Shown in pieces: positions 46,480-53,492 of a stretch of 64,000 nucleotides of DNA; the first letter of the stretch is position 1, and each line of letters begins with the position of its first letter. The stretch is from VRUE01 sp963715625 (GTDB lineage Bacteria > Actinomycetota > Thermoleophilia > Solirubrobacterales > 70-9). The translations under genes and the position numbers were made by a program. The stretch is from the NCBI GenBank assembly GCA_963715625.1, contig OY970260.1:186001-250000 (forward strand), given 5' to 3'. The notes below the pieces were generated by a model. That model worked only from the letters and a program-made list of their open reading frames with translations, was not told where the DNA came from and made no database searches.

Positions 46480-46935
46480 ATGAAGAAGGTCGCGGCACTG
46501 CTCGCACTAGCCCTCGCCTCGTTCGCCCTCGTCGCCTGCGGTGGCGACGACGACTCGGATACGACGCCGACGACGAACACGGGTGGGAGCGAAACGACAA
46601 ACGGCGCGGCGACCGGCGGTGGCAAGGAAGAAGCCGGCGGTGGCGGTGGCGCGACCCTCAGCTTCGAAGCCGACCCCGAAGGCGCCCTCGCCTACACGAC
46701 GACCGAAGCAACGACCAAGGCCGGCAAGGTGACCGTCGAGTTCGACAACCCCCAGTCGCTGACCCACGATGTCGCGATCGAAGACTCCAGCGGCAGCGAA
46801 GTCGGCAAGACCGAACTGATCGCCGACGGCTCCGACTCCACCACCGTCGACCTCAAGCCGGGCACCTACACCTTCTACTGCACGGTCCCGGGACATCGCG
46901 AAGCGGGCATGGAAGGGACGCTGACGGTCGAATAG
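46480..46935 (+). CDS. Plastocyanin-like cupredoxin lipoprotein
   Basis: 151 residues. Lipobox LVAC (about residue 20), a low-complexity G/T linker, then a cupredoxin domain with type 1 copper ligands His (SLTHDVAIE), Cys and His (YCTVPGH) and Met (GMEGTL). Extracytoplasmic electron carrier or copper-binding protein. GGAAAGGA lies about 9 nt before ATG. Confidence 0.87.
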   Translation: MKKVAALLALALASFALVACGGDDDSDTTPTTNTGGSETTNGAATGGGKEEAGGGGGATLSFEADPEGALAYTTTEATTKAGKVTVEFDNPQSLTHDVAIEDSSGSEVGKTELIADGSDSTTVDLKPGTYTFYCTVPGHREAGMEGTLTVE

Positions 46936-47002
46936 GCGAACCCGGCGCCCGTCACCCGGCGAGCGCCATGTGCCCCTGCGGCATCGGCGAGGAGGCCGGT
47001 TC

Positions 47003-47019
47003 GTAAGATGCTATCTTAC
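47003..47019. promoter_or_regulatory. Operator-like palindrome upstream of AbrB/PIN pair
   Basis: GTAAGATgctATCTTAC, perfect 7-bp arms, ending 4 nt before the antitoxin ATG. Likely binding site of the antitoxin for autorepression. Confidence 0.6.
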
Positions 47020-47023
47020 GTCT

Positions 47024-47254
47024 ATGAAGACGACTGTCTCAACCAAGGGCCAGATAGTGCTGCCTGCAGAGCTTCGCAAGCGCGATGGCATCGAGCCCGG
47101 CCAAGAGTTCGAGGTCGAGCGTCTTGACGCCGACGAGTACCGACTCCGGAGGCTGACGCCAGCACCAAATGAAGGCCTGGTGGACTGGTTGCTGGCCTGC
47201 CCAGAGAAGGGCTTCTTCGTCGCCATCGACTCCGAGTCGACCGACACTCTGTGA
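47024..47254 (+). CDS. AbrB-family antitoxin
   Basis: 76 residues: TVSTKGQIVLPAELRKRDGIEPGQEFEVER is the AbrB/MazE-like swapped hairpin. Tail PEKGFFVAIDSESTDTL would contact the toxin. The stop overlaps the PIN toxin (GTGA), and an operator-like palindrome precedes the ATG. Confidence 0.87.
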   Translation: MKTTVSTKGQIVLPAELRKRDGIEPGQEFEVERLDADEYRLRRLTPAPNEGLVDWLLACPEKGFFVAIDSESTDTL

Positions 47255-47658
47255 GATACCTCGTCGACGCCAACGTCCTCTCCGAGGCGACCAAGCCCAA
47301 TCCCGATCCCCGTGTCGTCGAGTGGCTGCGACGCAACGAGCGCTCGATCGTCGTCGATCCAGTCATCCTGGGTGAGGTCCGCTTCGGCATCCTCCTCTTG
47401 GCGCGCGGCGCGCGGCGCACTGAGCTGGAGAGCTGGTTCAAGCAGGGGATCGGTCGAATCCAATGCATTCCCTGGGATTCGGCCGTCGGCATGCGCTGGG
47501 CCCAGCTGCTCGCCGACCTACGCCGACATGGCAAGCCGATGTCGATCAAAGACAGCCTGATCGCTGCCACCGCACTCGCACACGATCTCGCACTTGTGAC
47601 GCTCAACCAGCGCGACTTCAAACCAGCGAAGGTGCAGCTCGTCGATCCTTCGGCCTGA
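47251..47658 (+). CDS. PIN-domain toxin (VapC type)
   Basis: 135 residues, PIN motifs YLVDANVLSEATKP, ILGEVRFGIL, MSIKDSLIAATAL and LVTLNQRDF, close to the FitB/VapC group. GTG start at 47251 is fixed by the overlap with the antitoxin. Confidence 0.88.
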   Translation: MRYLVDANVLSEATKPNPDPRVVEWLRRNERSIVVDPVILGEVRFGILLLARGARRTELESWFKQGIGRIQCIPWDSAVGMRWAQLLADLRRHGKPMSIKDSLIAATALAHDLALVTLNQRDFKPAKVQLVDPSA

Positions 47659-47759
47659 AGGTGAAACGGGTGACCGACCGCCACCAGCCGCCGCCTGCGT
47701 CGTCGACGGACGATCTCGGCTCGGGCGCACTGCGGGTGTAGATTGAGGCCAAGCTTGCA

Positions 47760-47771
47760 TTGTCCGGACAA
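47760..47771. promoter_or_regulatory. Operator-like palindrome TTGTCCGGACAA
   Basis: Perfect 12-bp palindrome 18 nt upstream of the DUF1778 antitoxin GTG; probable autoregulatory site. The in-frame TTG within it is therefore an unlikely start codon. Confidence 0.5.
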
Positions 47772-47789
47772 AAGCCGTACATTGCCCTC

Positions 47790-48071
47790 GTGGAGCCAAC
47801 GGCAAGTGCCAAGACCCGCCGGATCGAGATCCGGATGACCGACGAGGAGCGCGCCCTGGAGCAGGCCGCCGCTGCCAGCCAGGGCCAGACGCTCAGCGAG
47901 TTCGTCCGGCAGGCGGCGCGTCGCGAGGCCGAGCAGGTTCTGGCCGAGCGAACGAGCATTGCGCTCAATCCAGAAGAGGCCGACCGCTTTCTCGCGGCGC
48001 TGGACGATCCCTCTTCCTTTGAGGCCGGCCTGGGCGTCTTGACCGAGCGTCCCAGCGTTCTCGGCGGTTGA
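47790..48071 (+). CDS. DUF1778 (TacA-like) antitoxin
   Basis: 93 residues. RHH segment RRIEIRMTDEERALEQAAAASQGQTLSEFVRQAA, then a C-terminal tail NPEEADRFLAALDDP that in TacA-type antitoxins covers the acetyltransferase active site. GTG 47790 is preferred to TTG 47760, which lies in the palindrome. Overlaps the toxin gene by TTGA. Confidence 0.85.
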   Translation: MEPTASAKTRRIEIRMTDEERALEQAAAASQGQTLSEFVRQAARREAEQVLAERTSIALNPEEADRFLAALDDPSSFEAGLGVLTERPSVLGG

Positions 48072-48592
48072 GCGCTCGCTTCGGAGCGGTCGAGCCGCTC
48101 GCAGCGCGCCACGACGTCGATCGCTTCGAGTGCGGCCGCGACCAGCTCGACCGCTGGCTGCGCGCCTACGCCGGGCAAGGTCAGCGCCGAGACACCGCCC
48201 GAACCTTCGTCGTCTGTCGACGAGGAGAGACCGACGTGGTCGGCTACTACACGTTGGTCGCCTCGCAGGTCGAGCAGAGCGAGGCGACGAGTGAAGTGCA
48301 GAGCGGAACCTCCAAGCGCTTCCCGATCCCCGTCTGCCTGATCGCCCGCCTCGCCGTCGATCGCTCCGAGCAACGTGTCGGCCTAGGTCGAAGCCTCCTC
48401 CTCGACGCCCTGCAACGCACCGAGCGCGCCTCCCGCTCGGTCGCCATGCGCGCCGTCCTCGTCCACGCCCTCGACGAGGAGGCCGCCGCCTTCTATATGC
48501 GTTTTGGGTTCAAACCCGCGAGCGCGGAACCCATGACGTTAATGGTCCCACTGGAAGCAGTACGCCATACGCTCGACAAGGGGGAGGCGTAA
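48068..48592 (+). CDS. GNAT-fold toxin (TacT/AtaT-like acetyltransferase)
   Basis: 174 residues. FECGRDQLDRWLRAYAGQGQ near the N-terminus, ARLAVDRSEQRVGLGRSLL (acetyl-CoA pyrophosphate loop, RxxGxG position as RVGLG) and FYMRFGFKP at the end are the features of toxins that acetylate aminoacyl-tRNA. Paired with the DUF1778 antitoxin. Start is TTG 48068. Confidence 0.87.
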   Translation: MSARFGAVEPLAARHDVDRFECGRDQLDRWLRAYAGQGQRRDTARTFVVCRRGETDVVGYYTLVASQVEQSEATSEVQSGTSKRFPIPVCLIARLAVDRSEQRVGLGRSLLLDALQRTERASRSVAMRAVLVHALDEEAAAFYMRFGFKPASAEPMTLMVPLEAVRHTLDKGEA

Positions 48593-48597
48593 CGCCC

Positions 48598-48892
48598 ATG
48601 GGGACCGGCGAGAACCCAAGGCACGCATGTGGGCTCGTGATCTTCGATTGCGATGGCGTACTGGTCGACAGCGACCGGATCTCGTTGCGCATCCAGGCAG
48701 AGCGAATCTCTGCGCTTGGCTTGGAGACGACTTACGAGGACTGCGTCCGCGACTTCCTCGGTTTGGGGATGCCGGCAACGCTGAAGGTCATCGCCGAGCG
48801 CTTGGGCCGACCGGTACCGGAGAGGTGGGTCGCCGAGCTTGACACAGCTGTCCGGGAGAGCTTCATCCGCGAACTGACGCCCGTGCCGCCCG
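48598..48892 (+). pseudogene. HAD-superfamily hydrolase, truncated
   Basis: Begins as a normal HAD phosphatase (LVIFDCDGVLVDSDRISL, DxD catalytic pair) and includes most of the helical cap (TTYEDCVRDFLGLGMPATLKVIAERLG), but similarity stops at FIRELTPVP, exactly where the 3' end of the convergent HTH gene begins. The Rossmann core and later motifs are missing, so it cannot be functional. Confidence 0.7.
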
Positions 48893-49270
48893 TCAGCCCG
48901 CGGGCGCCACTTCACGCTCGGGCTCCTCGTCGGGAACCTGGCGCTCGATGCCGATCAGCAGCTCCTCGTCCAGCACAGCGAGGATGCGCTTGAGGACGGG
49001 AATCGTCGGCATGTGGTCGCCGCCCTCGATCTTCGAGATGAAGGAGTGGGACGTTTCGGCCCGCTCGGCGACCTCCTGCTGGGTCAGATCCATCTCGTAG
49101 CGCCGCTCACGGATGTGGGCAGCGATCCAGTTCTTCTCGCGCAGCGCGCGGATCGCGGCGTACTCGTCGTGAGCCTCTCGGTAACCCTCGCTGCGTCGAG
49201 CGCGACCCTGTGCCGCCTCGCTAGCCAGCCTCCCCTTCGAGCCGAGATCGCCATTGGCATTCCCGCTCAT
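48893..49270 (-). CDS. XRE-family HTH regulator (HigA-like antitoxin)
   Basis: 125 residues; HTH at about 55-110: MDLTQQEVAERAETSHSFISKIEGG followed by PTIPVLKRILAVLDEEL. The N-terminal extension (REAHDEYAAIRALREKN) resembles antitoxins of HigBA-like modules, but no toxin gene is adjacent. A palindrome with TTATCTA/TAGATAA arms lies 10 nt upstream. Its 3' end abuts the broken HAD gene. Confidence 0.78.
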   Translation of the reverse strand: MSGNANGDLGSKGRLASEAAQGRARRSEGYREAHDEYAAIRALREKNWIAAHIRERRYEMDLTQQEVAERAETSHSFISKIEGGDHMPTIPVLKRILAVLDEELLIGIERQVPDEEPEREVAPAG

Positions 49271-49279
49271 GGAAGAGAG

Positions 49280-49295
49280 TTATCTAAATAGATAA
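49280..49295. promoter_or_regulatory. Operator-like palindrome upstream of the XRE gene
   Basis: TTATCTAaaTAGATAA, perfect 7-bp arms, unusually AT-rich for this genome. Likely autoregulatory site overlapping the promoter. Confidence 0.6.
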
Positions 49296-49300
49296 ACAAG

Positions 49301-49990
49301 TCAACCCCGTCGACGATCACCGGCGATGGCATCCCAATCCGCTGCCGATCTCGATCTCAGCATCACGATCGAGATCACCGCGATCCAGGCCATGGATATG
49401 AGGATCAGGACTCGTTGCGCGATCCCGCCTCCCGGATCGCCGTAGAAAGGGACATACGCGACGGTCGCGGCGACCACCGCGACCCCGGTTGCCAGTGAGT
49501 AGCCGCGCAATCCACGCAACGCGTCGAATTGGCGAAATGCCTTCGCCAGGACGAAGGGGGCGGCGAGCAGCGCCACGACCACGATCACGCTCTCGATGTC
49601 GTGCGCCTGGTGATGCCATGACAGGCCTGAGTCGTCCTGAAGCCTCTGACATGCCTCCGAGGTTGACAGGGCGCAGTCCTCACGCAGGACACCGTCGATC
49701 ACACTTCCCAGCCCAACCACGGCGATCAGACCGGCTCCGATCCGGCCCGCGCGACTCGTCCGCACGACCGCGAGCAGGCCGAAGGCGAAGACCAGAATCA
49801 GCAAGCCCGAGGCGGAGTCGGCCAGGTTCCAGACCCAGGGGTGCTGCGCCGTCAACGCGCCGAGGTCGCTGATCTCCTGGCGCGACCAGCTGTATCCAGC
49901 CCCTTGCACCAGCCCGCCGACTATCCATCCCAAAGTGATCAAGAAGGCGGCGCCGATGCCGGCGAAGGCCCCCAGCCTCACCCGATTCAT
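49301..49990 (-). CDS. DUF998 family membrane protein
   Basis: 229 residues with six hydrophobic spans; the pattern YSWSRQEISDLGALTAQHPWVWN after the first helix is typical of DUF998. An outer loop with two cysteines (EDCALSTSEACQRL) precedes HHQAHD, the conserved His region. Function unknown. AGGAG is about 12 nt before ATG. Confidence 0.78.
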   Translation of the reverse strand: MNRVRLGAFAGIGAAFLITLGWIVGGLVQGAGYSWSRQEISDLGALTAQHPWVWNLADSASGLLILVFAFGLLAVVRTSRAGRIGAGLIAVVGLGSVIDGVLREDCALSTSEACQRLQDDSGLSWHHQAHDIESVIVVVALLAAPFVLAKAFRQFDALRGLRGYSLATGVAVVAATVAYVPFYGDPGGGIAQRVLILISMAWIAVISIVMLRSRSAADWDAIAGDRRRG

Positions 49991-49992
49991 GG

Positions 49993-50459
49993 CTACTTGG
50001 TCTCCTTTACAGCGACTACCAAGGTCAGCTGCAACCACTTGAAGTGGCAATCGACCTCGTCGAAGCCGACCGCTCGCAGCCAGCTCATCTGCTCCGATCG
50101 TCCTCGAGGTGGTGGATCGCCAGTCCGGACGCCACGACATCAGCAGGCCCGACATCCTCGAGCGGAACGCCCAGGTCATGCCTGCGGAGCTCGACCAACG
50201 GATCCCCGTCGAACCGTTGAGCGGCCTGAGCCAGCATCGGCTCCGATACGTCGAACCCAACCGCTGTCGCCTCGGGATGACACTCGTGTACCGCCGCCAG
50301 CAAGCGCCCATCCCCGGTGCCGAGATCGATAAACCGCTCCACCCGAGCGGGGAGAGCTGCCAGCAGCATCTCCTCGGCGAGGAGCCGGTGCGGTATCTCG
50401 CGCGACAGGTACTCGGTCACGCGCTCCGGATCCCCCCACTCCCCCGCGCCGTCAGCCAT
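49993..50459 (-). pseudogene. SAM-dependent methyltransferase with internal deletion
   Basis: The start (ATG 50459) and SAM motif I region VERFIDLGTGDGRLL are normal, up to VVASGLAIHHLEDDRS; the next recognisable piece is EQMSWLRAVGFDEVDCHFKW in a different frame, the usual C-terminal segment of this group. Some 50-60 codons of the substrate region are missing and the frame changes. Confidence 0.65.
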
Positions 50460-50840
50460 TCGCGGAAGCGTACGCCGCCGGACCCAGCAGCCGCTCCACG
50501 ACCAAGACATCCCGCCAAGCGCTGTCGAGTCGTCCGTGGCGACGGTGCAGTCCGACCGGTGTGAAGCCGCAACGTTCGACCAATCGGAGGCAGGCCGCGA
50601 GACGCTGCACTCCCCGATCCCGGCGTAACAAGGACGCGCGCTGTAGGGGCTGAGCCCCGCCCAGCCGACAACCCCGTCCCCCGCATCGGCCACCAGCAGC
50701 GGAAAACGCCCACCCCCCACGCGCTCGCTGAAGTCTCCCGCGAACCGCGGCTCCGTCTCGAACGTCGACCCCCGCTCGACGATCGCGGCGTTGTAGATGC
50801 GACAGATCGCCTCACAATCACCCAGAGAAGCGCCGCGCAC
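50452..50840 (-). pseudogene. Phosphinothricin-type N-acetyltransferase with internal deletion
   Basis: Opens IYNAAIVERGSTFETEP and SPYSARPCYAGIGECSV, as in the Pat/phosphinothricin acetyltransferases, then jumps to the C-terminal LVERCGFTPVGLHRRHGRLD ... RDVLVVERLLG in another frame. The acetyl-CoA binding segment (RGxGxG) between them is deleted. GTG 50840. Confidence 0.65.
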
Positions 50841-50870
50841 GCATTTTCAGGCTCTAACGCCGCCCTGGCA

Positions 50871-50900
50871 ATGGCCAAGTGTCCAAACACGGTTGGCCAT
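50871..50900. repeat. 30-nt hairpin between the broken acetyltransferase and MaoC genes
   Basis: ATGGCCAA and TTGGCCAT arms with an inner GTGT/ACAC stem. May terminate the upstream MaoC-like transcript. Confidence 0.6.
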
Positions 50901-50940
50901 GTGCCCACACCTTGCCGATCGGATCTTGCGCGGTCGTGCC

Positions 50941-51414
50941 TTATTTGACGGGCGCCATCACGCGGGTGACGCTGTCGCCGACGAAGCAGGGCTTCTCGTT
51001 GCCCTCGACCTCGAGGGTGAAGCGGGTCACTGCCTCCCACCAGCCGCCGCCCTTCTCGTCGATCGAGACGACCTCGGCGCGGGCGCGGACGCGGGCGCCG
51101 GCGGGGACGGGCGCCGGGAAGCGGATCTTGTTCCAGCCGTAGTTGACGCCGAGGGCGAAGCCGGTGGAGGAGATCAGCTGCGTGCGGAAGCCGTTGACGA
51201 GGGAGAGGGTGAGGTTGCCGTGGGCAATCGTGGTGCCGAAGGGGCTCTCGGTCTTGGCGCGCTCGACGTCTACGTGAATCCACTGGTCGTCGCCGGAGAG
51301 AGCGGCGAAGGTATCGATGTCCTCCTGGGCGACGGTGCGCCACTCGCTCGGGCCGATCTCCTGCCCGATGAGGGACTGCATCCCAGCGACGCCCTGCACC
51401 TCGACGCTTGCCAT
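50941..51414 (-). CDS. MaoC-like dehydratase
   Basis: 157 residues, hot-dog fold. Catalytic region AALSGDDQWIHVDVERAKTE and the following GTTIAHGNLTLSL (Asp/His of the R-hydratase motif). Probably hydrates a 2-enoyl-CoA or related thioester. ATG 51414; divergent from the alpha/beta-hydrolase gene. Confidence 0.9.
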   Translation of the reverse strand: MASVEVQGVAGMQSLIGQEIGPSEWRTVAQEDIDTFAALSGDDQWIHVDVERAKTESPFGTTIAHGNLTLSLVNGFRTQLISSTGFALGVNYGWNKIRFPAPVPAGARVRARAEVVSIDEKGGGWWEAVTRFTLEVEGNEKPCFVGDSVTRVMAPVK

Positions 51415-51488
51415 CGGCCGGCAGTCTACCCGCAGCGGCCCGGTCGGCTCGGCCAAATCCCCCGCCCGCCGTCCTAGGCTTTGGCACG

Positions 51489-52394
51489 GTGAGAGCCACT
51501 CGGTGGACCTGGCTGGCGCTGGCCGCACTCCTCGCGGGCTGCGGCGGCAGCCCGGCGCAGCCGTTCCGGGCCGAGGTCCACGTCGCCCCGGTCGGCCAGA
51601 CCAGGATCGCCTGGTACGAGCGGGGACAGGGCCCGCCGCTGCTGATGCTGACCGGCACCGGCTCGACGATGGCCGAATGGGACCCGGCGCTGCTGCGCCT
51701 GCTCGCCCGCGAGCACCGGCTGATCCTCCTCGACTACCCGGGGGTCGGCAGGTCGGGGCCCTGGCGGGGCCGGACGTTCGACTCGCTCGCCGACTCGGTC
51801 GCGGGCCTGACGGGAGCGCTCGACATCCCCCGCGCCGGGGTGCTGGGCTGGTCGATGGGCGGCTTCGTCGCCCAGCGCCTCGCGATCCGCCATCCGGAGC
51901 GCGTCTCCCGCCTGGTCCTGGCCGGGACCAACCCGGGCGGCGACCGGACCGTGCTCGGCACGCCGAGGGCCCAGGCACTCGACAGCGAGCCCGACCCCTC
52001 GACCGACGCGGCCCTGCACGAGCTCTACCCACCGGACCGCCAGGACGAGGGCCACCGCTTCCTGCGCCGCCTCGAACGGGCCAGCCGCAGCGGCGAGATC
52101 CCCGACGACTTCCACGTCGCCGCGGCGACGACCCGCAGGCAGGTGGCCGCCGAGGATCCCTGGCTGCGCAGCGGCCGCAACTACCGGCAGCTGGCCCGGA
52201 TCACGGTGCCCACCCTGGCCGCGGCCGGCCACGCCGACCCGGTGACGCCGCCCGCCAACATGCGGCGGATCGCGGCGCGGATCCCCGGCGCCGGGCTCAG
52301 GGTCCTCCCCGGCGCCCACGCCTTCCTCTTCCAGAGCCGCCGCGCCTTCGCCCACGCGGTGGACGCGCTCGCGAAGGCGCGGCAGGGCTCTTAG
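51489..52394 (+). CDS. Alpha/beta-hydrolase, putative lipoprotein
   Basis: 301 residues. Signal with LLAGC lipobox near residue 18, then an alpha/beta-hydrolase: DYPGVGRSG, nucleophile elbow GWSMGG, acid in AGHADPVTP and His in LPGAHAFLF. Substrate unknown. GTG 51489 gives a signal peptide of normal length. Confidence 0.82.
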   Translation: MRATRWTWLALAALLAGCGGSPAQPFRAEVHVAPVGQTRIAWYERGQGPPLLMLTGTGSTMAEWDPALLRLLAREHRLILLDYPGVGRSGPWRGRTFDSLADSVAGLTGALDIPRAGVLGWSMGGFVAQRLAIRHPERVSRLVLAGTNPGGDRTVLGTPRAQALDSEPDPSTDAALHELYPPDRQDEGHRFLRRLERASRSGEIPDDFHVAAATTRRQVAAEDPWLRSGRNYRQLARITVPTLAAAGHADPVTPPANMRRIAARIPGAGLRVLPGAHAFLFQSRRAFAHAVDALAKARQGS

Positions 52395-52684
52395 GCCTGG
52401 AAGCGGGCGGCGATCTCGAACTTCTCGACCGAGACCCGCTGGCCCATGCCCTCGCCGGGCGGGCTCATCGCGTCCAGGGCCTCGTCGCCCTGGCGGTAGT
52501 CGTCCTCGTTCTCGAACGTGATGATGGCGAGCGCCTTGCCGTTCGCCGTGTCCTGGAGAAGCAGGAACTCCTTGGCCGGCACGCCCGGGGGCGGTCCGTC
52601 GCCGGCCTGTTCATTGATCTCCGCGGCGCTCTTCGCCATCGCCTCGGCGTCCCCGCCTTCCCACGTGACCACTCGTGCAAGCAT
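52391..52684 (-). CDS. Small protein, possible ABM-fold
   Basis: 97 residues, MLARVVTWEGGDAEAM ... FLLLQDTANGKALAIITFENEDD. Strand pattern resembles dimeric alpha-beta barrel (antibiotic biosynthesis monooxygenase-like) proteins, without catalytic evidence. Overlaps the hydrolase 3' end by 4 nt, convergent. Confidence 0.6.
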   Translation of the reverse strand: MLARVVTWEGGDAEAMAKSAAEINEQAGDGPPPGVPAKEFLLLQDTANGKALAIITFENEDDYRQGDEALDAMSPPGEGMGQRVSVEKFEIAARFQA

Positions 52685-52717
52685 CTCAACCTCCTTGGAT
52701 CGACTGGAGCGTCGAGC

Positions 52718-52806
52718 CTACAGCTCGACCAGGTGAGAGACCCGCAGGCCCGGAACCCGACTGAGATGGGAGCCGTTCCGGGTGATCAGCGTGGTGCCGC
52801 ATGCCC
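52718..52806 (-). pseudogene. C-terminal relic of a VapC toxin
   Basis: Downstream of the intact PIN gene the minus strand reads TTLITRNGSHLSRVPGLRV..HLVEL and a stop, the usual end of VapC proteins. No N-terminal part remains. Confidence 0.5.
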
Positions 52807-52807
52807 G

Positions 52808-53212
52808 TCAATTCAACCCTATGGCGAGCCGCAACGGCGCGTGGCGGGCGATCGCCTGGAAGTCGGCGTCTTCGCAGAGCAACTCGACTTCATTGCGGAT
52901 CGCGACCGCGGCGATCAGGCAGTCGGTCAGCTTGCGCGGCGTATCGCCCCCCCGCCTGCAAGCTCGGTACACCTCGGCGGCGGTCTCGTAATCGGCGGGC
53001 CCTTCGACGGCGAGGAACTCGAGGCCGTAGAGGAGGCGCCGCAGACGGTCGCGGTCGGCGTCGTCGCGGGCGCCGGCGAGGATCTCCATCGCGATCGGGT
53101 CGGTCCACGCCAGCGCGGTCCCTCCTTCGAGATCCGCCCGAACCCGCATATGGACCAAGCTGCCGGTCGAGCGCAGGAACTCGACCCAAGCCGAGCTGTC
53201 GACGAGGATCAT
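52808..53212 (-). CDS. PIN-domain toxin VapC
   Basis: 134 residues: ILVDSSAWVEFLR, DPIAMEILAGARDD, KLTDCLIAAVAI and CEDADFQAIA supply the PIN acidic residues. ATG overlaps the antitoxin stop (ATGA). Confidence 0.9.
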   Translation of the reverse strand: MILVDSSAWVEFLRSTGSLVHMRVRADLEGGTALAWTDPIAMEILAGARDDADRDRLRRLLYGLEFLAVEGPADYETAAEVYRACRRGGDTPRKLTDCLIAAVAIRNEVELLCEDADFQAIARHAPLRLAIGLN

Positions 53213-53421
53213 CGGCCGGGGATCTCTTCCGGCGAACGGATCTCGCCGAGGTCGCCGGACCAGCCCGTCCCCTCGGCGGCGAGCATCTCCTCGCGGCTCA
53301 TCGCCTCGCCGACTAGCTTGCGCAGGGCGAGGTCGACGGCCTCGCGCTTGCTGCGCAGGCGGTAGAGGCGCATCGCGCGATCGACGAGGACATCGTCGAT
53401 CTCGATATTCGTTCGCGTCAT
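53209..53421 (-). CDS. VapB-type antitoxin
   Basis: 70 residues: MTRTNIEIDDVLVDRAMRLY and REAVDLALRKLVG form the RHH fold of the VapB/DUF2191 group; the tail EGTGWSGDLGEIR is the toxin-binding end. Preceded by overlapping GTGTAT/ATACAC palindromes. Confidence 0.9.
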   Translation of the reverse strand: MTRTNIEIDDVLVDRAMRLYRLRSKREAVDLALRKLVGEAMSREEMLAAEGTGWSGDLGEIRSPEEIPGR

Positions 53422-53430
53422 GGCAGGAGA

Positions 53431-53456
53431 ATACACCTTGTGGTGTATGGATACAC
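53431..53456. promoter_or_regulatory. Overlapping operator palindromes of the vapBC pair
   Basis: ATACACCttgtGGTGTAT (53431-53448) and GTGTATggATACAC (53443-53456) share one half-site, giving three alternating half-sites 10 nt upstream of the antitoxin start. This arrangement suits cooperative binding of the toxin-antitoxin complex. Confidence 0.6.
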
Positions 53457-53492
53457 GAGAAGTGGCTGAGACTGCCTGGGCCGTCGCCGGCA

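Noticed and set aside
47760..47789. TTG at 47760 as the antitoxin start
   Set aside because: It is inside the palindrome TTGTCCGGACAA, which is better read as an operator; GTG 47790 gives a normal N-terminus.
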